64,000 nt of DNA from Myxococcales bacterium (GTDB lineage Bacteria > Myxococcota_C > UBA6777). Positions within the stretch are counted from its first letter, which is position 1, and every line of letters starts with the position of its first letter. The stretch spans positions 419,367 through 483,366 of the forward strand of contig JACKEL010000003.1 in the NCBI GenBank assembly GCA_020632975.1, read 5' to 3'. A model generated the notes under the pieces. The model worked only from the letters and a program-made list of their open reading frames with translations. It was not told where the DNA came from and searched no databases. A program made the translations under genes and the position numbers. Shown one piece after another: positions 1 to 9,483 of the stretch.

Positions 1-561
1 CTCGATGAGATCAAGCGGCCAGAAGAGAGCCCTGTCCCACGCCAAGAAGAACGAACCTCTGAGAAAAGCGAACGGCCCGCTGAGACGCGAAGCCCCGCTG
101 CTCCCAAAGAGATCGTTGTGAAGCGTATCGAGTTGGAAGATCCCGCAGAGGCCAGCACGGTTGAAGAACCGCCGAAAAGTGCAGATAAGGCCGATTCTTC
201 GGAGAAAAATGTATCAGAGAAAAAGTCTGAGAGCGCCGCGAAAAAAGACAACGTAGCGTCCACAGAAGCCCAAGCCAAAAAAGCAGACGAGGCCAAGCCC
301 TCTGAGAAGAAAGAAGAAGCGAAGGTTTCTGAAAATACAGAAGATGCTGAAAAGTCGTCGAAGCCTCTGGGGTCTGGGGACGCTCCCACGGAGATCTTGG
401 GCGTGATCCCAGAACGCGTTGAGGTCAAGATGGATCTTGAGGCCGATCTTCCACGTTCTCCTTATTCGTCCGCTGCCAATGCGAACGTGAATCCTACGGA
501 TAATCGGTCCAGTACAGAAAAAGAAGACGAGCCTTCTCAGGACCCAACCTCTCCTGCTTGA
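1..561 (+). CDS. C-terminal tail of a probable diadenylate cyclase (5' end outside window)
   Basis: The frame is open from the first base of the window to a TGA at 559-561, so this is the 3' end of a longer gene; the GTG at 118 is not needed as a start. All 186 visible residues are low-complexity and rich in Glu, Lys, Ala, Ser and Pro, with no catalytic motif. The identity is inferred from context only: the two next genes are cdaR/ybbR and glmM, and cdaA-cdaR-glmM is the conserved order of the c-di-AMP synthase locus. If that is right, this is a disordered charged extension behind the DAC domain. It could instead be another gene placed before ybbR. The tail resembles the Lys/Arg-rich tail of the next gene in being charged and low in complexity. 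Confidence 0.5.
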   Translation, partial: LDEIKRPEESPVPRQEERTSEKSERPAETRSPAAPKEIVVKRIELEDPAEASTVEEPPKSADKADSSEKNVSEKKSESAAKKDNVASTEAQAKKADEAKPSEKKEEAKVSENTEDAEKSSKPLGSGDAPTEILGVIPERVEVKMDLEADLPRSPYSSAANANVNPTDNRSSTEKEDEPSQDPTSPA

Positions 562-594
562 TGCGCTACCTCGCGAAAGAAGAAAGGTATCTCT

Positions 595-1725
595 ATGTTG
601 TCTTGGTTGCGCGCCGCGCTATTTGAGAACCTTGGTTTGAAGATCTTTGCGTTCTTCTTGTCTGTGGTGCTGTTTCGCTATGTCAAAGGGGAACAAGACC
701 GTGTCTCCACGGTCGAAGTGAAGCTTTTGTACAAGCTGCCCAAGACGCTCGTGATGATCTCTGAGCCTGTTTCGATGCTCAAGGTGACCCTGCGTGGTCC
801 CGAAACCAAGCTGCGTGGCGTGGATTCGCGGCCGCTTTCTTATACCTTCCAATTCAAAAATGCCTCGCCTGGACCCACACAGTATCAGTTGTATGTCGAG
901 CAACTACGGCCTCTTTTTCCCCCAGAGGTGCAAGTCATTCGTCTGACCCCTTCGATCCTCGACTTTTCTTTGGACAGTGTGGCCAAACGTACCTTGCCCG
1001 TTCGTGTGCAGCTTCAAGGCAAAACCCCCCTTGGTTACGAGCTTTTACCTGTAAAGGCTTTTCCTGTTGAGGTCCCTGTCGAGGGCCCTGAGAGCATCGT
1101 CAAGCGTCTGCGCAGCGTACAGACCCGTCCTTTGGAGCTTACAGGCATCACGCAAAATGCCGTTCGTGAGCTTTTGCTCGAACCCCCAGGGAAGTATGTG
1201 CAGTTTTTGGGTGAGTCCAAGGTCCGTGTCAAACTGCGTATCCGAGCGATCTTGCAGAAAAAGTCTTTTACGAATGTCCCTGTGAAGCTCGTTGGCTTCC
1301 CCGTTTCTGCCCAAACCAAGGTGACTTTGGGGCAGGATCGCATCGACATCACGCTGTTTGGTCCGTTGGCCCAGCTCCATCCTCTCCAAGCCAAAGATAT
1401 CGTTGCAGAAGCAGACGCCAGCAAACTCGCCACCAAAGGGGCAGGCACCTACGAAGCTCCGCTGCGCGTGCGTTTTCCTGCGCCTGACCTGAAGATCATC
1501 TCTCCGCCCACTCCCAAAGCTGTACAGGTCGTGATCAAGGCTCTGCCTGCTTCGCCGCGTCCTGCGCCCAAACGCAAGGTCCAACCCGACGAAGAGAAGG
1601 TTCCTCCCAAGACGCGCAAAAAGCGACGCCGCAAAAAGCGCAAAAAGGCACGCAGAAAGCCCAAGCCCCGTGAAAAGGGCGATACCAAAAAGGGTAAGAA
1701 AGACGCCAAGGAAGACAGCGAATAA
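595..1725 (+). CDS. cdaR: YbbR-domain protein, CdaA regulator CdaR
   Basis: This 376-residue protein has one N-terminal membrane helix (about residues 14-28, preceded by a LGLKIFAF motif typical of YbbR proteins) followed by extracytoplasmic beta-rich YbbR repeats to about residue 310. It ends in a disordered tail of more than 60 residues rich in Lys, Arg and Pro. CdaR proteins anchor at the membrane and modulate the diadenylate cyclase CdaA. The ATG at 595 follows an AAAGG site. It begins 33 bases after the upstream gene and precedes glmM, which fits the known cdaA-cdaR-glmM operon. The very basic tail is not part of the usual family and may bind cell-wall polymer or the acidic tail of the upstream protein (inference). 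Confidence 0.8.
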   Translation: MLSWLRAALFENLGLKIFAFFLSVVLFRYVKGEQDRVSTVEVKLLYKLPKTLVMISEPVSMLKVTLRGPETKLRGVDSRPLSYTFQFKNASPGPTQYQLYVEQLRPLFPPEVQVIRLTPSILDFSLDSVAKRTLPVRVQLQGKTPLGYELLPVKAFPVEVPVEGPESIVKRLRSVQTRPLELTGITQNAVRELLLEPPGKYVQFLGESKVRVKLRIRAILQKKSFTNVPVKLVGFPVSAQTKVTLGQDRIDITLFGPLAQLHPLQAKDIVAEADASKLATKGAGTYEAPLRVRFPAPDLKIISPPTPKAVQVVIKALPASPRPAPKRKVQPDEEKVPPKTRKKRRRKKRKKARRKPKPREKGDTKKGKKDAKEDSE

Positions 1726-1830
1726 GTTGTGCAAGGCGCCCCCACCGAGCTTGTCTTGGAAAAGCTCTGATCTCCTAAGAGTCTGCAAGTCTTCCCTCCC
1801 TTCTCGATTCAAGAGGCAGCACCAAGCTCC

Positions 1831-1858
1831 TCGACATCTTTTCCTTTTGTGATATACC
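1831..1858 (+). promoter_or_regulatory. Possible internal promoter before glmM
   Basis: TCGACA at 1831-1836 and TATACC at 1853-1858 are separated by 16 bases in the 205-base gap between cdaR and glmM. The gap is large for an operon, so an additional promoter is plausible. The match to the sigma-70 consensus is only moderate. Confidence 0.3.
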
Positions 1859-1930
1859 CTGCCGCACAATGTGGATTTGGGTCGCTTTGCGATGAGATGT
1901 TCACCGCTAAATACGGGATATAAGAAAGTT

Positions 1931-3298
1931 ATGGCCGCGCAAAAGCAGTTTTTTGGAACAGATGGGATTCGAGGTGTTGTCAACAAAGCACCCATGACAA
2001 CGGCTGTAGCGCACGCTACAGGGATCGCTTTGGTACATTGGTTGCGAAAACAACAAGCTCCTTTGCGCGTGGTGGTGGGACGTGATACGCGGCGTTCTGG
2101 CTCGATGATCGAGGCGGCCTTGGCAGCAGGGGCGGCGTCGATGGGAGCGGATGTCTCCCTCAAAGGCGTCTTGCCGACACCCGCGGTTGCTTGGTTGACA
2201 TGCAACGAAGAAGCGGGCGCTGGCGTGATGATCTCGGCCTCTCACAATCCTTTTCAAGACAATGGGATCAAGCTTTTTGATGGAAAAGGCTTCAAGCTGT
2301 CTGATGAAGTCGAGCTTGGCCTCGAAGATGTGATGAAACGCGCTCTGGCTGGGGAGATCGAGCTTCCTGGCGCGGAAGAAGTGGGAGAAATCACCTTTGA
2401 ACAAGGGGCTGCCAAGCGTTTTGTCGAGCAACTACGGTCCGCGTGGAGCCTTGAACAAGATCTGTCTGGGATGCGGGTGGTCTTGGATGCGGCGAATGGA
2501 GCGGGCTCATGGGTGGGTCCTGCGATCCTTGAGGCTCTTGGGGCCGAAGTTTTCGCGATCCACGATCAGCCTGATGGCCTGAATATCAACGAAGACTGCG
2601 GTTCTTTGTCACCACAAGTCCTCCAAGATGCAGTCAAAGAGCACGGTGCCCAAGTGGGGCTGGCTTTGGACGGCGATGCAGATCGTTTGATCGTCGTGGA
2701 TGAAACAGGGACTGTGCTTGATGGCGACCACCTGATGATGATGGCGGCGATTCGGCTGTCACGACGTCATGCGTTGCCTGGTCAAGTCCTTGTCACCACT
2801 GTGATGAGCAACCTCGGTCTCGAACGCGCGCTGAAAAAACATGGCATCCGTATCGAGCGGACTCCTGTTGGAGATCGCTATGTTAGCGCGCGGATGCGAG
2901 AGCTTGGGGCGACTTTGGGGGGCGAACAGTCTGGGCACTTGATCTTCTCGGATTATTCGACCACTGGGGATGGTTTGCTCGCGGCTTTGCAACTTTTGGA
3001 GTTGATGGTCAGCGAAGACAAGCCGCTTTCTGCCCTGGCTTCCGAGCTTCAGCGTTATCCGCAGATCCTGCGAAACTTTCCTGTACGTGAAAAACTCCCA
3101 TGGCGCGAGATCCCCACACTGTTACTGGCCGTGGAGACCGCAGAGGCCGAGCTTGGCGATGAGGGACGTGTCTTGGTGCGTTACTCTGGCACAGAAAACA
3201 AGATGCGGATTATGGTGGAAGGACCGTCCTTTGCGTTGATCGAGCGCATCGTTCAGCGACTGCAAAAGTGTTTTGAAGCTGAGTTGGGTCTGTCCTAA
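1931..3298 (+). CDS. glmM: Phosphoglucosamine mutase
   Basis: GlmM converts glucosamine-6-phosphate to glucosamine-1-phosphate for UDP-GlcNAc, peptidoglycan and LPS synthesis. From the ATG at 1931 the protein has 455 residues, the usual length, and opens with the family start FFGTDGIRG. The phosphoserine loop ISASHNP lies at residues 101-107 with Ser104 as the phosphorylated residue. The metal loop DGDADR and the C-terminal phosphate-binding loop RYSGTEN are both present. In-frame starts upstream at 1871 and 1892 add residues not found in the family. GlmM is the usual third gene of the cdaA-cdaR-glmM locus and is known in other bacteria to bind and inhibit CdaA. Confidence 0.95.
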   Translation: MAAQKQFFGTDGIRGVVNKAPMTTAVAHATGIALVHWLRKQQAPLRVVVGRDTRRSGSMIEAALAAGAASMGADVSLKGVLPTPAVAWLTCNEEAGAGVMISASHNPFQDNGIKLFDGKGFKLSDEVELGLEDVMKRALAGEIELPGAEEVGEITFEQGAAKRFVEQLRSAWSLEQDLSGMRVVLDAANGAGSWVGPAILEALGAEVFAIHDQPDGLNINEDCGSLSPQVLQDAVKEHGAQVGLALDGDADRLIVVDETGTVLDGDHLMMMAAIRLSRRHALPGQVLVTTVMSNLGLERALKKHGIRIERTPVGDRYVSARMRELGATLGGEQSGHLIFSDYSTTGDGLLAALQLLELMVSEDKPLSALASELQRYPQILRNFPVREKLPWREIPTLLLAVETAEAELGDEGRVLVRYSGTENKMRIMVEGPSFALIERIVQRLQKCFEAELGLS

Positions 3299-3362
3299 TC
3301 CTCGATCCCTTGGGTGATATCGACTCTGGACATTCTTTTGGCTTGAGAGGAAAGCGTAGTTC

Positions 3363-4205
3363 ATGCAGGCTTATCTGGATCTTTTGACGCATATCTTGGA
3401 ACAAGGCGAAGACCGCACAGACCGCACAGGCGTAGGGACACGCAGTGTTTTTGGTTACCAGATGCGTTTTAATCTTGAACAAGGCTTTCCCTTGCTTACC
3501 ACGAAAAAGCTGTTTGTCCGCGGGATCTTGACGGAGCTATTGTGGTTTTTGCGTGGCGACACGAACGCTGCATGGTTGCAAGAGCGCAAGGTGCGGATCT
3601 GGGACCCTTGGGCCACAGAAGAAGAGTGTGCGCGTTTTGGCCGAAAAGAGGGCGATCTTGGGCCGATCTATGGGCATCAGTGGCGTAACTTTGGTGCGAC
3701 GTTGCGTGAAGATGGAACCTACGAAGAAGATGGGGTTGATCAGATCCTGCGTGTGATCGATGCGATCAAACATAATCCAAGTTCACGGCGTTTGATCGTG
3801 ACAGCTTGGAATCCCAAAGAAGCCGATCAAGTGACGTTGCCACCGTGTCATTCGCTGTTTCAGTTTTACGTTGGCCGAGGTCGCTTGAGCTGTCAGTTGT
3901 ATCAACGATCAGCGGATGTCTTTATTGGTGTGCCTTTCAATATCGCGAGCTATGCGCTGCTTACGATGATGATCGCACAGTGTTGTGGCCTAAAGCCTGG
4001 TGACTTCGTGCATACTTTTGGGGACGCTCATCTCTACACAAATCACTTAGAGCTTGCGCGATTACAGCTGACTCGTGAACCTCGCGCTTTGCCTCAGATG
4101 TGGATCAATCCCGAAAAGACGGACATCTTGGACTTTGTGCCTGAAGACTTTCGCTTGGAAGGGTATGACCCCCATCCTCACATCGCTGCGGAGGTCGCGG
4201 TCTGA
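3363..4205 (+). CDS. thyA: Thymidylate synthase
   Basis: ThyA methylates dUMP to dTMP using methylene-tetrahydrofolate and releases dihydrofolate. The 280-residue protein carries the N-terminal RTGVGTRSVFG signature and the active-site segment PPCHSLFQFYV with catalytic Cys162. The C-terminal dUMP/folate contact region HTFGDAHLYTNH is also present. It is slightly longer than E. coli ThyA (264 residues) owing to a short insertion after DPWATEEE. The ATG at 3363 follows GAGAGGAA with good spacing. The TGA stop shares one base with the ATG of the next gene, folA, so translation is probably coupled; the pair forms the complete thymidylate cycle. Confidence 0.97.
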   Translation: MQAYLDLLTHILEQGEDRTDRTGVGTRSVFGYQMRFNLEQGFPLLTTKKLFVRGILTELLWFLRGDTNAAWLQERKVRIWDPWATEEECARFGRKEGDLGPIYGHQWRNFGATLREDGTYEEDGVDQILRVIDAIKHNPSSRRLIVTAWNPKEADQVTLPPCHSLFQFYVGRGRLSCQLYQRSADVFIGVPFNIASYALLTMMIAQCCGLKPGDFVHTFGDAHLYTNHLELARLQLTREPRALPQMWINPEKTDILDFVPEDFRLEGYDPHPHIAAEVAV

Positions 4206-4753
4206 TGGCGTCTTCTGAAGTGCCGATGACAGGGATGTTGGAGGCAGAGATGTTTCCTGCTGAGCAAAGAATGGCACCTTTGGCGTTGATCGTCGCGATG
4301 GGTGCGGGCGGTGTGATCGGCAAAGATGGTGGGATGCCTTGGCATGAACCTGCGGATCTTCGGTTCTTTCGGCGGACGACGATGGGGCACGCGATCTTGA
4401 TGGGACGTGTGACTTTTGCGTCGATTGGTCGGCCTCTTCCTGGGCGGCGGAATCTGATCTTGAGTCGCCAAGAAGACCTTGTGCTCGAGGGATGCGAAGT
4501 GTTTCATCGCTTTGAAGATGCCCTTGTGGCGGCAAGAACCGAAGACGCGTGTCCTTTTGTGATCGGCGGTGCCAAGATCTACCAAGCGGCGATGCCGTTG
4601 GCGACAAGACTTTATCTTACAGAGATTGGTTACCCTGTAGAGGGTGATACATTTTTTCCTGCTTACGACAAAGAGCAGTGGCAACAAGTGTCTTGTGAAG
4701 AGGTTGAGGGGAAAGGTGGAGCGTTACGTTTCTTAACGATGGCGCGCAGATAG
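4205..4753 (+). CDS. folA: Dihydrofolate reductase
   Basis: FolA reduces dihydrofolate, the by-product of ThyA, to tetrahydrofolate with NADPH. The 182-residue product shows the DHFR core GGVIGKDGGMPWHEPADLR, the cofactor segment HAILMGRVTF, and the C-terminal FVIGGAKIYQ. About 25 residues precede the usual start of the fold. The overlapping ATG at 4205 is the natural coupled start, but the ATG at 4271 (residue 23) would give a normal-length enzyme. The one-base overlap with thyA argues for coupled expression. Confidence 0.95.
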   Translation: MASSEVPMTGMLEAEMFPAEQRMAPLALIVAMGAGGVIGKDGGMPWHEPADLRFFRRTTMGHAILMGRVTFASIGRPLPGRRNLILSRQEDLVLEGCEVFHRFEDALVAARTEDACPFVIGGAKIYQAAMPLATRLYLTEIGYPVEGDTFFPAYDKEQWQQVSCEEVEGKGGALRFLTMARR

Positions 4754-4799
4754 GGGTTGCGTGAGGGACGTTTCCTCGGGCGCGGTGGGAGAGCTTCTA

Positions 4800-7490
4800 G
4801 TGAATCCTCATTATCTTGAACGGTTTTTTTCTCCTCGTTCGATCGCGGTGATTGGTGCAACGGATCGCGAAGGTTCGGTGGGTCGGCAGATCTTGGAAAA
4901 CTTGATCCAAGCGTCCTTTCAGGGCGAGTTGTACCCCGTCAATCCCAAACACGATGAGTTGTTGGGGCTGCGATGTTACCCTGAAGTCGGGGCGATTGGC
5001 GCGCAAGTCGATCTTGCGGTGATCGTGACACCAGCCAAGACCCTCCCAAGTTTGGTGCGGGCCTGTGGTGAAGAAGATATCCGTTCGGCATTGGTGATCT
5101 CTGCGGGATTTAGCGAGATCGGCGCAGCAGGTGAACATCTACAAGCACAGATGTTGGAAGAAGCGCGGCGTGCAGGCGTGCGTTTGATGGGGCCGAACTG
5201 TCTAGGGTTTATGCGTCCTAGCTTGGGGCTGAACGCGACCTTTAGCAAAGGTGTGGCCTTGCCTGGGCATCTTGCTTTGGTCTCGCAGTCTGGGGCGTTG
5301 TGCACATCGATCCTCGACTGGGCACAAGAGAGTGGCGTGGGATTTTCGACGGTTGCGTCGCTGGGTGATCTGGCTGATGTGGGATTTGGTGAAGTCCTCG
5401 AATACCTCGCTTTGGACCCTGATACACACAGCATCTTGTTGTATATCGAGGGCGTGCGGCATACGCGACGTTTTATGAGTGGTCTGCGGACTGCGGCGCG
5501 CCTCAAGCCCGTGATCGTGATCAAGGTGGGACGGCACAAACAAGGCGCACTCGCTGCACACTCTCATACAGGTTCTTTGGTGGGGATGGATGATGTCTTC
5601 GACGCGGCCTTGGAACGGGCTGGGGTCGTGCGTGTTTTTAGCATCGATCAGCTTTTCTCGACAGCGCAGCTTTTGGCGAGCGGCCATCGCGTGCGTGGTG
5701 GGCGTCTTGGGATCGTTACAAACGGCGGTGGACCCGGCGTGATGGTAACAGATCGTGCTGTGGACTTGGGGGTCGAGTTGTCGTCTCTCTCTGAGAAGAC
5801 CCTCGACAAGCTCAATGCGTTGTTGCCCGCACACTGGTCGCATAACAATCCTGTCGATATCTTGGGAGATGCGGCGCCTTCTGTGTACCAAGACGTGGTG
5901 TCTGTGTGCTTGCAGGATGAAAAGATCGATGGATTGTTGGTGATGCTCGCTCCGCAAGCGATGACGGCGCCTTCAGAAGCCGCGCAAGCGGTCGTTGATG
6001 CGATCGAAAAGCAGAAAAAGCCTGTCTTGACGAGTTGGATGGGAGGCGCGCAAGTCGCCGAAGGAAGGGCGATCTTTGCCAAGCATCATGTCCCTCACTT
6101 CTCCAGTCCAGAGGCTGCGGTGGAGGCTTTCTCTTCTTTGGCGCGCTACCACCACAACCAAGCTTTGTTGTTACAAACGCCAGGACCGCTCTCTGATGCC
6201 CGTCCTCCCGACGTTGAGGGCGCACGTCTGATTATCGAAGGAGCACTTGCACAAGGCCGCAAACAACTCAATCAGATCGAGTCCAAGGCGATCTTGCGCG
6301 CTTTTCATATCCCTACAGTGCAAGCGATCGAAGCCAAAAGCCCCCACGAAGCACTCGTTGTTGCGGAGACTTTGGGCTTTCCTGTGGCGATGAAGGTGCA
6401 GTCTGACGCGATCTTGCACAAAACGGATGTGGGCGGAGTTCGCTTGGGGATCCGCGATGCGGCACAAGTTCGTAGCACCTTCAATGAGTTGATGGCAGAG
6501 GTCCAACTTCACCGACCAGAGGCCAAGATCGATGGTGTGATCATTGAACAGATGGTGCACTCTTCCTCAAGTCGCGAAGTGATGGTCGGGGTCGTCCGCG
6601 ATCAGGTCTTTGGGCCTGCGATCAGTTTTGGGATGGGAGGCGTGTACGTCGAAGTCCTACGCGATCGGGCGATTGCGTTGCCACCGTTGAACGTGTTTTT
6701 GATCCAACGCATGATTGAGCGCACCAAAGCCTCCAAGCTCCTGGGCGAGTTTCGCGGGCAACCAGCGGCCAATATGGAAGCTTTGGAAGGGGTTTTGTTG
6801 CGGGTTTCTGAGATGGTGTGTGAGCTGCCTTGGATCGTAGAGATGGATATCAATCCGTTGTTCGTCGATGCCGATGGTGCAGTCGCTTTGGACGCTCGCA
6901 TCATCGTTGAGCGGCTTTCTGTGTTGCCTCGTCGCTATGGGCACATGGCGTTGCACCCGTATCCTTCGCATCTGATCAAGCGTTTGCAGTTGACTTGCGG
7001 AACGAACCTGACGATCCGTCCGATCCGACCAGAAGATGCGAAGATCGAGCTGGAGTTTGTGCGTGGTCTTTCTGCGGAGTCGCGTTATTTCCGCTTTATG
7101 CACGCGCTTCAAGAACTCAGCACACGGGATCTTGTGCGCTTTACGCAGCTCGATTACGACCGTGAGATGGCCCTGATCGCTGTCTTGGATCAAGATGGTG
7201 AAGGAGAAGTCGAGGTCGGCGTTGCGCGTTATAGCATCAATGCAGACGGTCAAAGCTGCGACTTTGCGTTGGTGGTTGCGGATGCTTGGCAAGGAAAAGG
7301 CTTGGGAAGCCGCTTGATGCATGAGTTGATCGAGGCGGCACGTGCTCGCGGTTTGGCCGAGATGCGAGGGGATATCCTCAGCGATAATCACAATATGTTG
7401 AAACTTGTGCGTTCTTTGGGCTTTTCGTGTCGACTCAACGAAGAAGACGCGACGCTTCAACGAGCGGCGTTGGTGTTGCGCGGGGAGTAG
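4800..7490 (+). CDS. Pat-type protein lysine acetyltransferase: NDP-forming acyl-CoA synthetase fused to GNAT
   Basis: Domains in order from the GTG at 4800: CoA-binding Rossmann domain (FFSPRSIAVIGA near the start), two succinyl-CoA-synthetase-like domains with the conserved SHTGSL His loop, an ATP-grasp domain (PVAMKVQSDAILHKTDVGGV), and a C-terminal GNAT acetyltransferase starting near LTIRPIRPEDA with acetyl-CoA loop WQGKGLGSRLM. About 896 residues, as in Pat/PatZ of enterobacteria, which acetylate acetyl-CoA synthetase and other enzymes. In those the synthetase half acts mainly as a sensor; here the His loop is kept, so synthetase activity is not excluded. GGGAGAG sits six bases before this GTG; an upstream in-frame GTG at 4761 is the alternative start. 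Confidence 0.88.
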   Translation: MNPHYLERFFSPRSIAVIGATDREGSVGRQILENLIQASFQGELYPVNPKHDELLGLRCYPEVGAIGAQVDLAVIVTPAKTLPSLVRACGEEDIRSALVISAGFSEIGAAGEHLQAQMLEEARRAGVRLMGPNCLGFMRPSLGLNATFSKGVALPGHLALVSQSGALCTSILDWAQESGVGFSTVASLGDLADVGFGEVLEYLALDPDTHSILLYIEGVRHTRRFMSGLRTAARLKPVIVIKVGRHKQGALAAHSHTGSLVGMDDVFDAALERAGVVRVFSIDQLFSTAQLLASGHRVRGGRLGIVTNGGGPGVMVTDRAVDLGVELSSLSEKTLDKLNALLPAHWSHNNPVDILGDAAPSVYQDVVSVCLQDEKIDGLLVMLAPQAMTAPSEAAQAVVDAIEKQKKPVLTSWMGGAQVAEGRAIFAKHHVPHFSSPEAAVEAFSSLARYHHNQALLLQTPGPLSDARPPDVEGARLIIEGALAQGRKQLNQIESKAILRAFHIPTVQAIEAKSPHEALVVAETLGFPVAMKVQSDAILHKTDVGGVRLGIRDAAQVRSTFNELMAEVQLHRPEAKIDGVIIEQMVHSSSSREVMVGVVRDQVFGPAISFGMGGVYVEVLRDRAIALPPLNVFLIQRMIERTKASKLLGEFRGQPAANMEALEGVLLRVSEMVCELPWIVEMDINPLFVDADGAVALDARIIVERLSVLPRRYGHMALHPYPSHLIKRLQLTCGTNLTIRPIRPEDAKIELEFVRGLSAESRYFRFMHALQELSTRDLVRFTQLDYDREMALIAVLDQDGEGEVEVGVARYSINADGQSCDFALVVADAWQGKGLGSRLMHELIEAARARGLAEMRGDILSDNHNMLKLVRSLGFSCRLNEEDATLQRAALVLRGE

Positions 7491-7512
7491 TGCTTCAAAA
7501 GAGGAGGGTTCC

Positions 7513-8844
7513 GTGTTTGCTTGGATGGCTGTCAGAGATCCATTGCTTCAAGGTGAGTTTTTGCCGATGGTGCGGTCGATCTTCGAGTTTTTTGGGCTGA
7601 GTGGTCTCTCTCGACTTTTGTTGCAGACCGTGTTGATGGCGATCGCGGTGGTCTTTGCTTGGGGCTTGGACTGGGCTTCTCGGCGTTTTGTGGTGGGGTG
7701 GATTCACTCGTTTGTCTTGCGTACAGAGAATCGTTGGGACGACGAGATGATGAAAGAGCATGTCTTCGAACGACTTGCGCACCTTGCCCCTGCGCTGGTC
7801 TTGTTTGGCTCCTCGCGTTTGATCTTTCCCATGGGATCGTGGGGAAGGGTCGTTGTCCAACATATCTCTGTGATCATGATCGTGTTGGTGGTGGTGTGGG
7901 CCTTGGATGGGATGGTCGATGCGTTGCTTGGGATGCTTCGCACCATGGAAGGTATGCGTTACAAACCCCTCGAAAGCTACGGCCAAGTCATCAAGTTGGT
8001 CTTGGGGCTGGTCGCTGCGGTCTTGATCATCTCTGAGTTGATGGGGCGCTCGCCTTGGGCCTTGCTTGGGGGACTTGGGGCTTTTACTGCGGTCTTGATG
8101 TTGGTTTTTCGCGATAGCATCTTGGGATTTGTCGCGAGTGTGCAGATCAGTGCGCTCGATCTTGTCCGTGAGGGCGACTGGATCGAGATGCCAAAGTACG
8201 GCGCCAACGGTAGCATCGTGAGCTTTTCTTTGACGACTGTGCGCGTGCAAAACTGGGACAAGACGATCACCACGATCCCTACGTACGCGCTAACAGCCGA
8301 CTCTTTCAAGAATTGGCGGGGGATGTTTGAGGCAGGCGCTCGCCGCATCAAACGTTCGATCCATCTCGATATGACCAGCGTTTGTTTTCTCGATCTCGCG
8401 ATGCTTGAAAAATTAAAGAAGATCCAGATCCTACGTCCTTATCTGGATGCTAAAGAAGCTGAGATCGCCACGTGGAACCAAGAACGACATATCGATCCTT
8501 CTTCCCCTGTAAATGGGCGGCAGATGACCAATGTAGGGACGTTTCGGGCTTATCTTGAGACCTACCTAGAACAACATCCCAAGATCGATACGCGCATGAC
8601 CTTTTTGGTGCACCAACTTGAACCTGGACCACAGGGTCTTCCCATCGAGATCTACGTTTTCACACGTGAGCAAAGTTGGGTACCTTACGAAAAACTTATC
8701 TCCGATATCTTTGATCATATCCTCGCGATCCTGCCGATCTTTTCGTTGCGTGTGTATCAGTCTCTTCATGGTGCTGATGTTCGTGCTTTGCTCTCGATGG
8801 CTGCGACCGATACGCCTACTCCACCCGAAGATATCGAGATCTGA
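7513..8844 (+). CDS. MscS-family mechanosensitive channel, YbdG type
   Basis: The 443-residue protein has about five N-terminal membrane helices, then the MscS pore/beta domain (LLGGLGAFTAVLMLVFRD, followed by LVREGDWIEMPKYGANG). The segment NWDKTITTIPTYALTADSFKNWRGM, given here only as a positional landmark around residues 250-275, is closely like E. coli YbdG (MscM), as is the GARRIKRSI that follows it. Such channels open on membrane tension and relieve hypo-osmotic shock. The start is the GTG at 7513 with GAGGAGGG four bases upstream; an earlier in-frame ATG lies inside the upstream gene. It lies 22 bases downstream of the acetyltransferase gene, so the two are probably co-transcribed. Confidence 0.87.
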   Translation: MFAWMAVRDPLLQGEFLPMVRSIFEFFGLSGLSRLLLQTVLMAIAVVFAWGLDWASRRFVVGWIHSFVLRTENRWDDEMMKEHVFERLAHLAPALVLFGSSRLIFPMGSWGRVVVQHISVIMIVLVVVWALDGMVDALLGMLRTMEGMRYKPLESYGQVIKLVLGLVAAVLIISELMGRSPWALLGGLGAFTAVLMLVFRDSILGFVASVQISALDLVREGDWIEMPKYGANGSIVSFSLTTVRVQNWDKTITTIPTYALTADSFKNWRGMFEAGARRIKRSIHLDMTSVCFLDLAMLEKLKKIQILRPYLDAKEAEIATWNQERHIDPSSPVNGRQMTNVGTFRAYLETYLEQHPKIDTRMTFLVHQLEPGPQGLPIEIYVFTREQSWVPYEKLISDIFDHILAILPIFSLRVYQSLHGADVRALLSMAATDTPTPPEDIEI

Positions 8845-9041
8845 TCTTCCCTGCCCAAGAGAATCCTCTCCCTTTCATCCACGAAGGGGATTGAGACTTT
8901 GCTGCTTGTCTTCGACTTAAACTAAAGGCACATAATGGATTGTATGGCTTGCTTCTCAAGCTGTTAGACGATCATCTTACGAGAAAGAAAAGGGGTTTCT
9001 TGTGAGTTGATCGTTGGGATGGGTTTCCAAGAGGAGGGAAG

Positions 9042-9359
9042 ATGACAACGAAGATCTTATCGATTGTTTCGGAGGTTCAGCGTTTTTTGCAGGGGTGCGC
9101 GTTCAATGGCGCGCTTGATCCTTATGCAAGGGTTTTGTTGGAGGAGATCGATGACTTGCTACCTTTGTTGGAGCGCCGTGAGTCAGGTCGAGGTTCTAGC
9201 AGCAAAGAACACGAAGCGGTGAACACTTTGAAGATCCTGTTTGCACCCACTGGACCGCTTCAAGAGATGGCTTTGGATCATGGTTGGGCTGAAGCTTACA
9301 TGAAACTTGCGAAAAAGGCGGGAGCGTGGATCGAAGAAGCAAGGAGGGTTCGGGTCTAG
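9042..9359 (+). CDS. Small hypothetical protein
   Basis: A 105-residue ORF with a very good ribosome site (GAGGAGGG six bases before the ATG). It is predicted mostly helical, with no signal peptide, membrane segment or recognisable motif. It stands alone between the YbdG-like channel gene and the reverse-strand reductase, with 197 bases upstream that can hold a promoter. I do not recognise the family. Confidence 0.6.
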   Translation: MTTKILSIVSEVQRFLQGCAFNGALDPYARVLLEEIDDLLPLLERRESGRGSSSKEHEAVNTLKILFAPTGPLQEMALDHGWAEAYMKLAKKAGAWIEEARRVRV

Positions 9360-9483
9360 AACCTTTTTGGGGTGGGGTCTGGACGATGTCTGCGGGGTGG
9401 GAGCTTTGTGAGGTCGGGAGCTTTTCGTTGCGTTGGGAAAGCATGTTGAGGAGAGGATGCTTGCCCTGTCAGCGTTTGAGCGC

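Noticed and set aside
1045..2205. A 386-codon minus-strand open frame across cdaR and glmM
   Set aside because: It spans two well-supported plus-strand genes and the gap between them, with no domain of its own.
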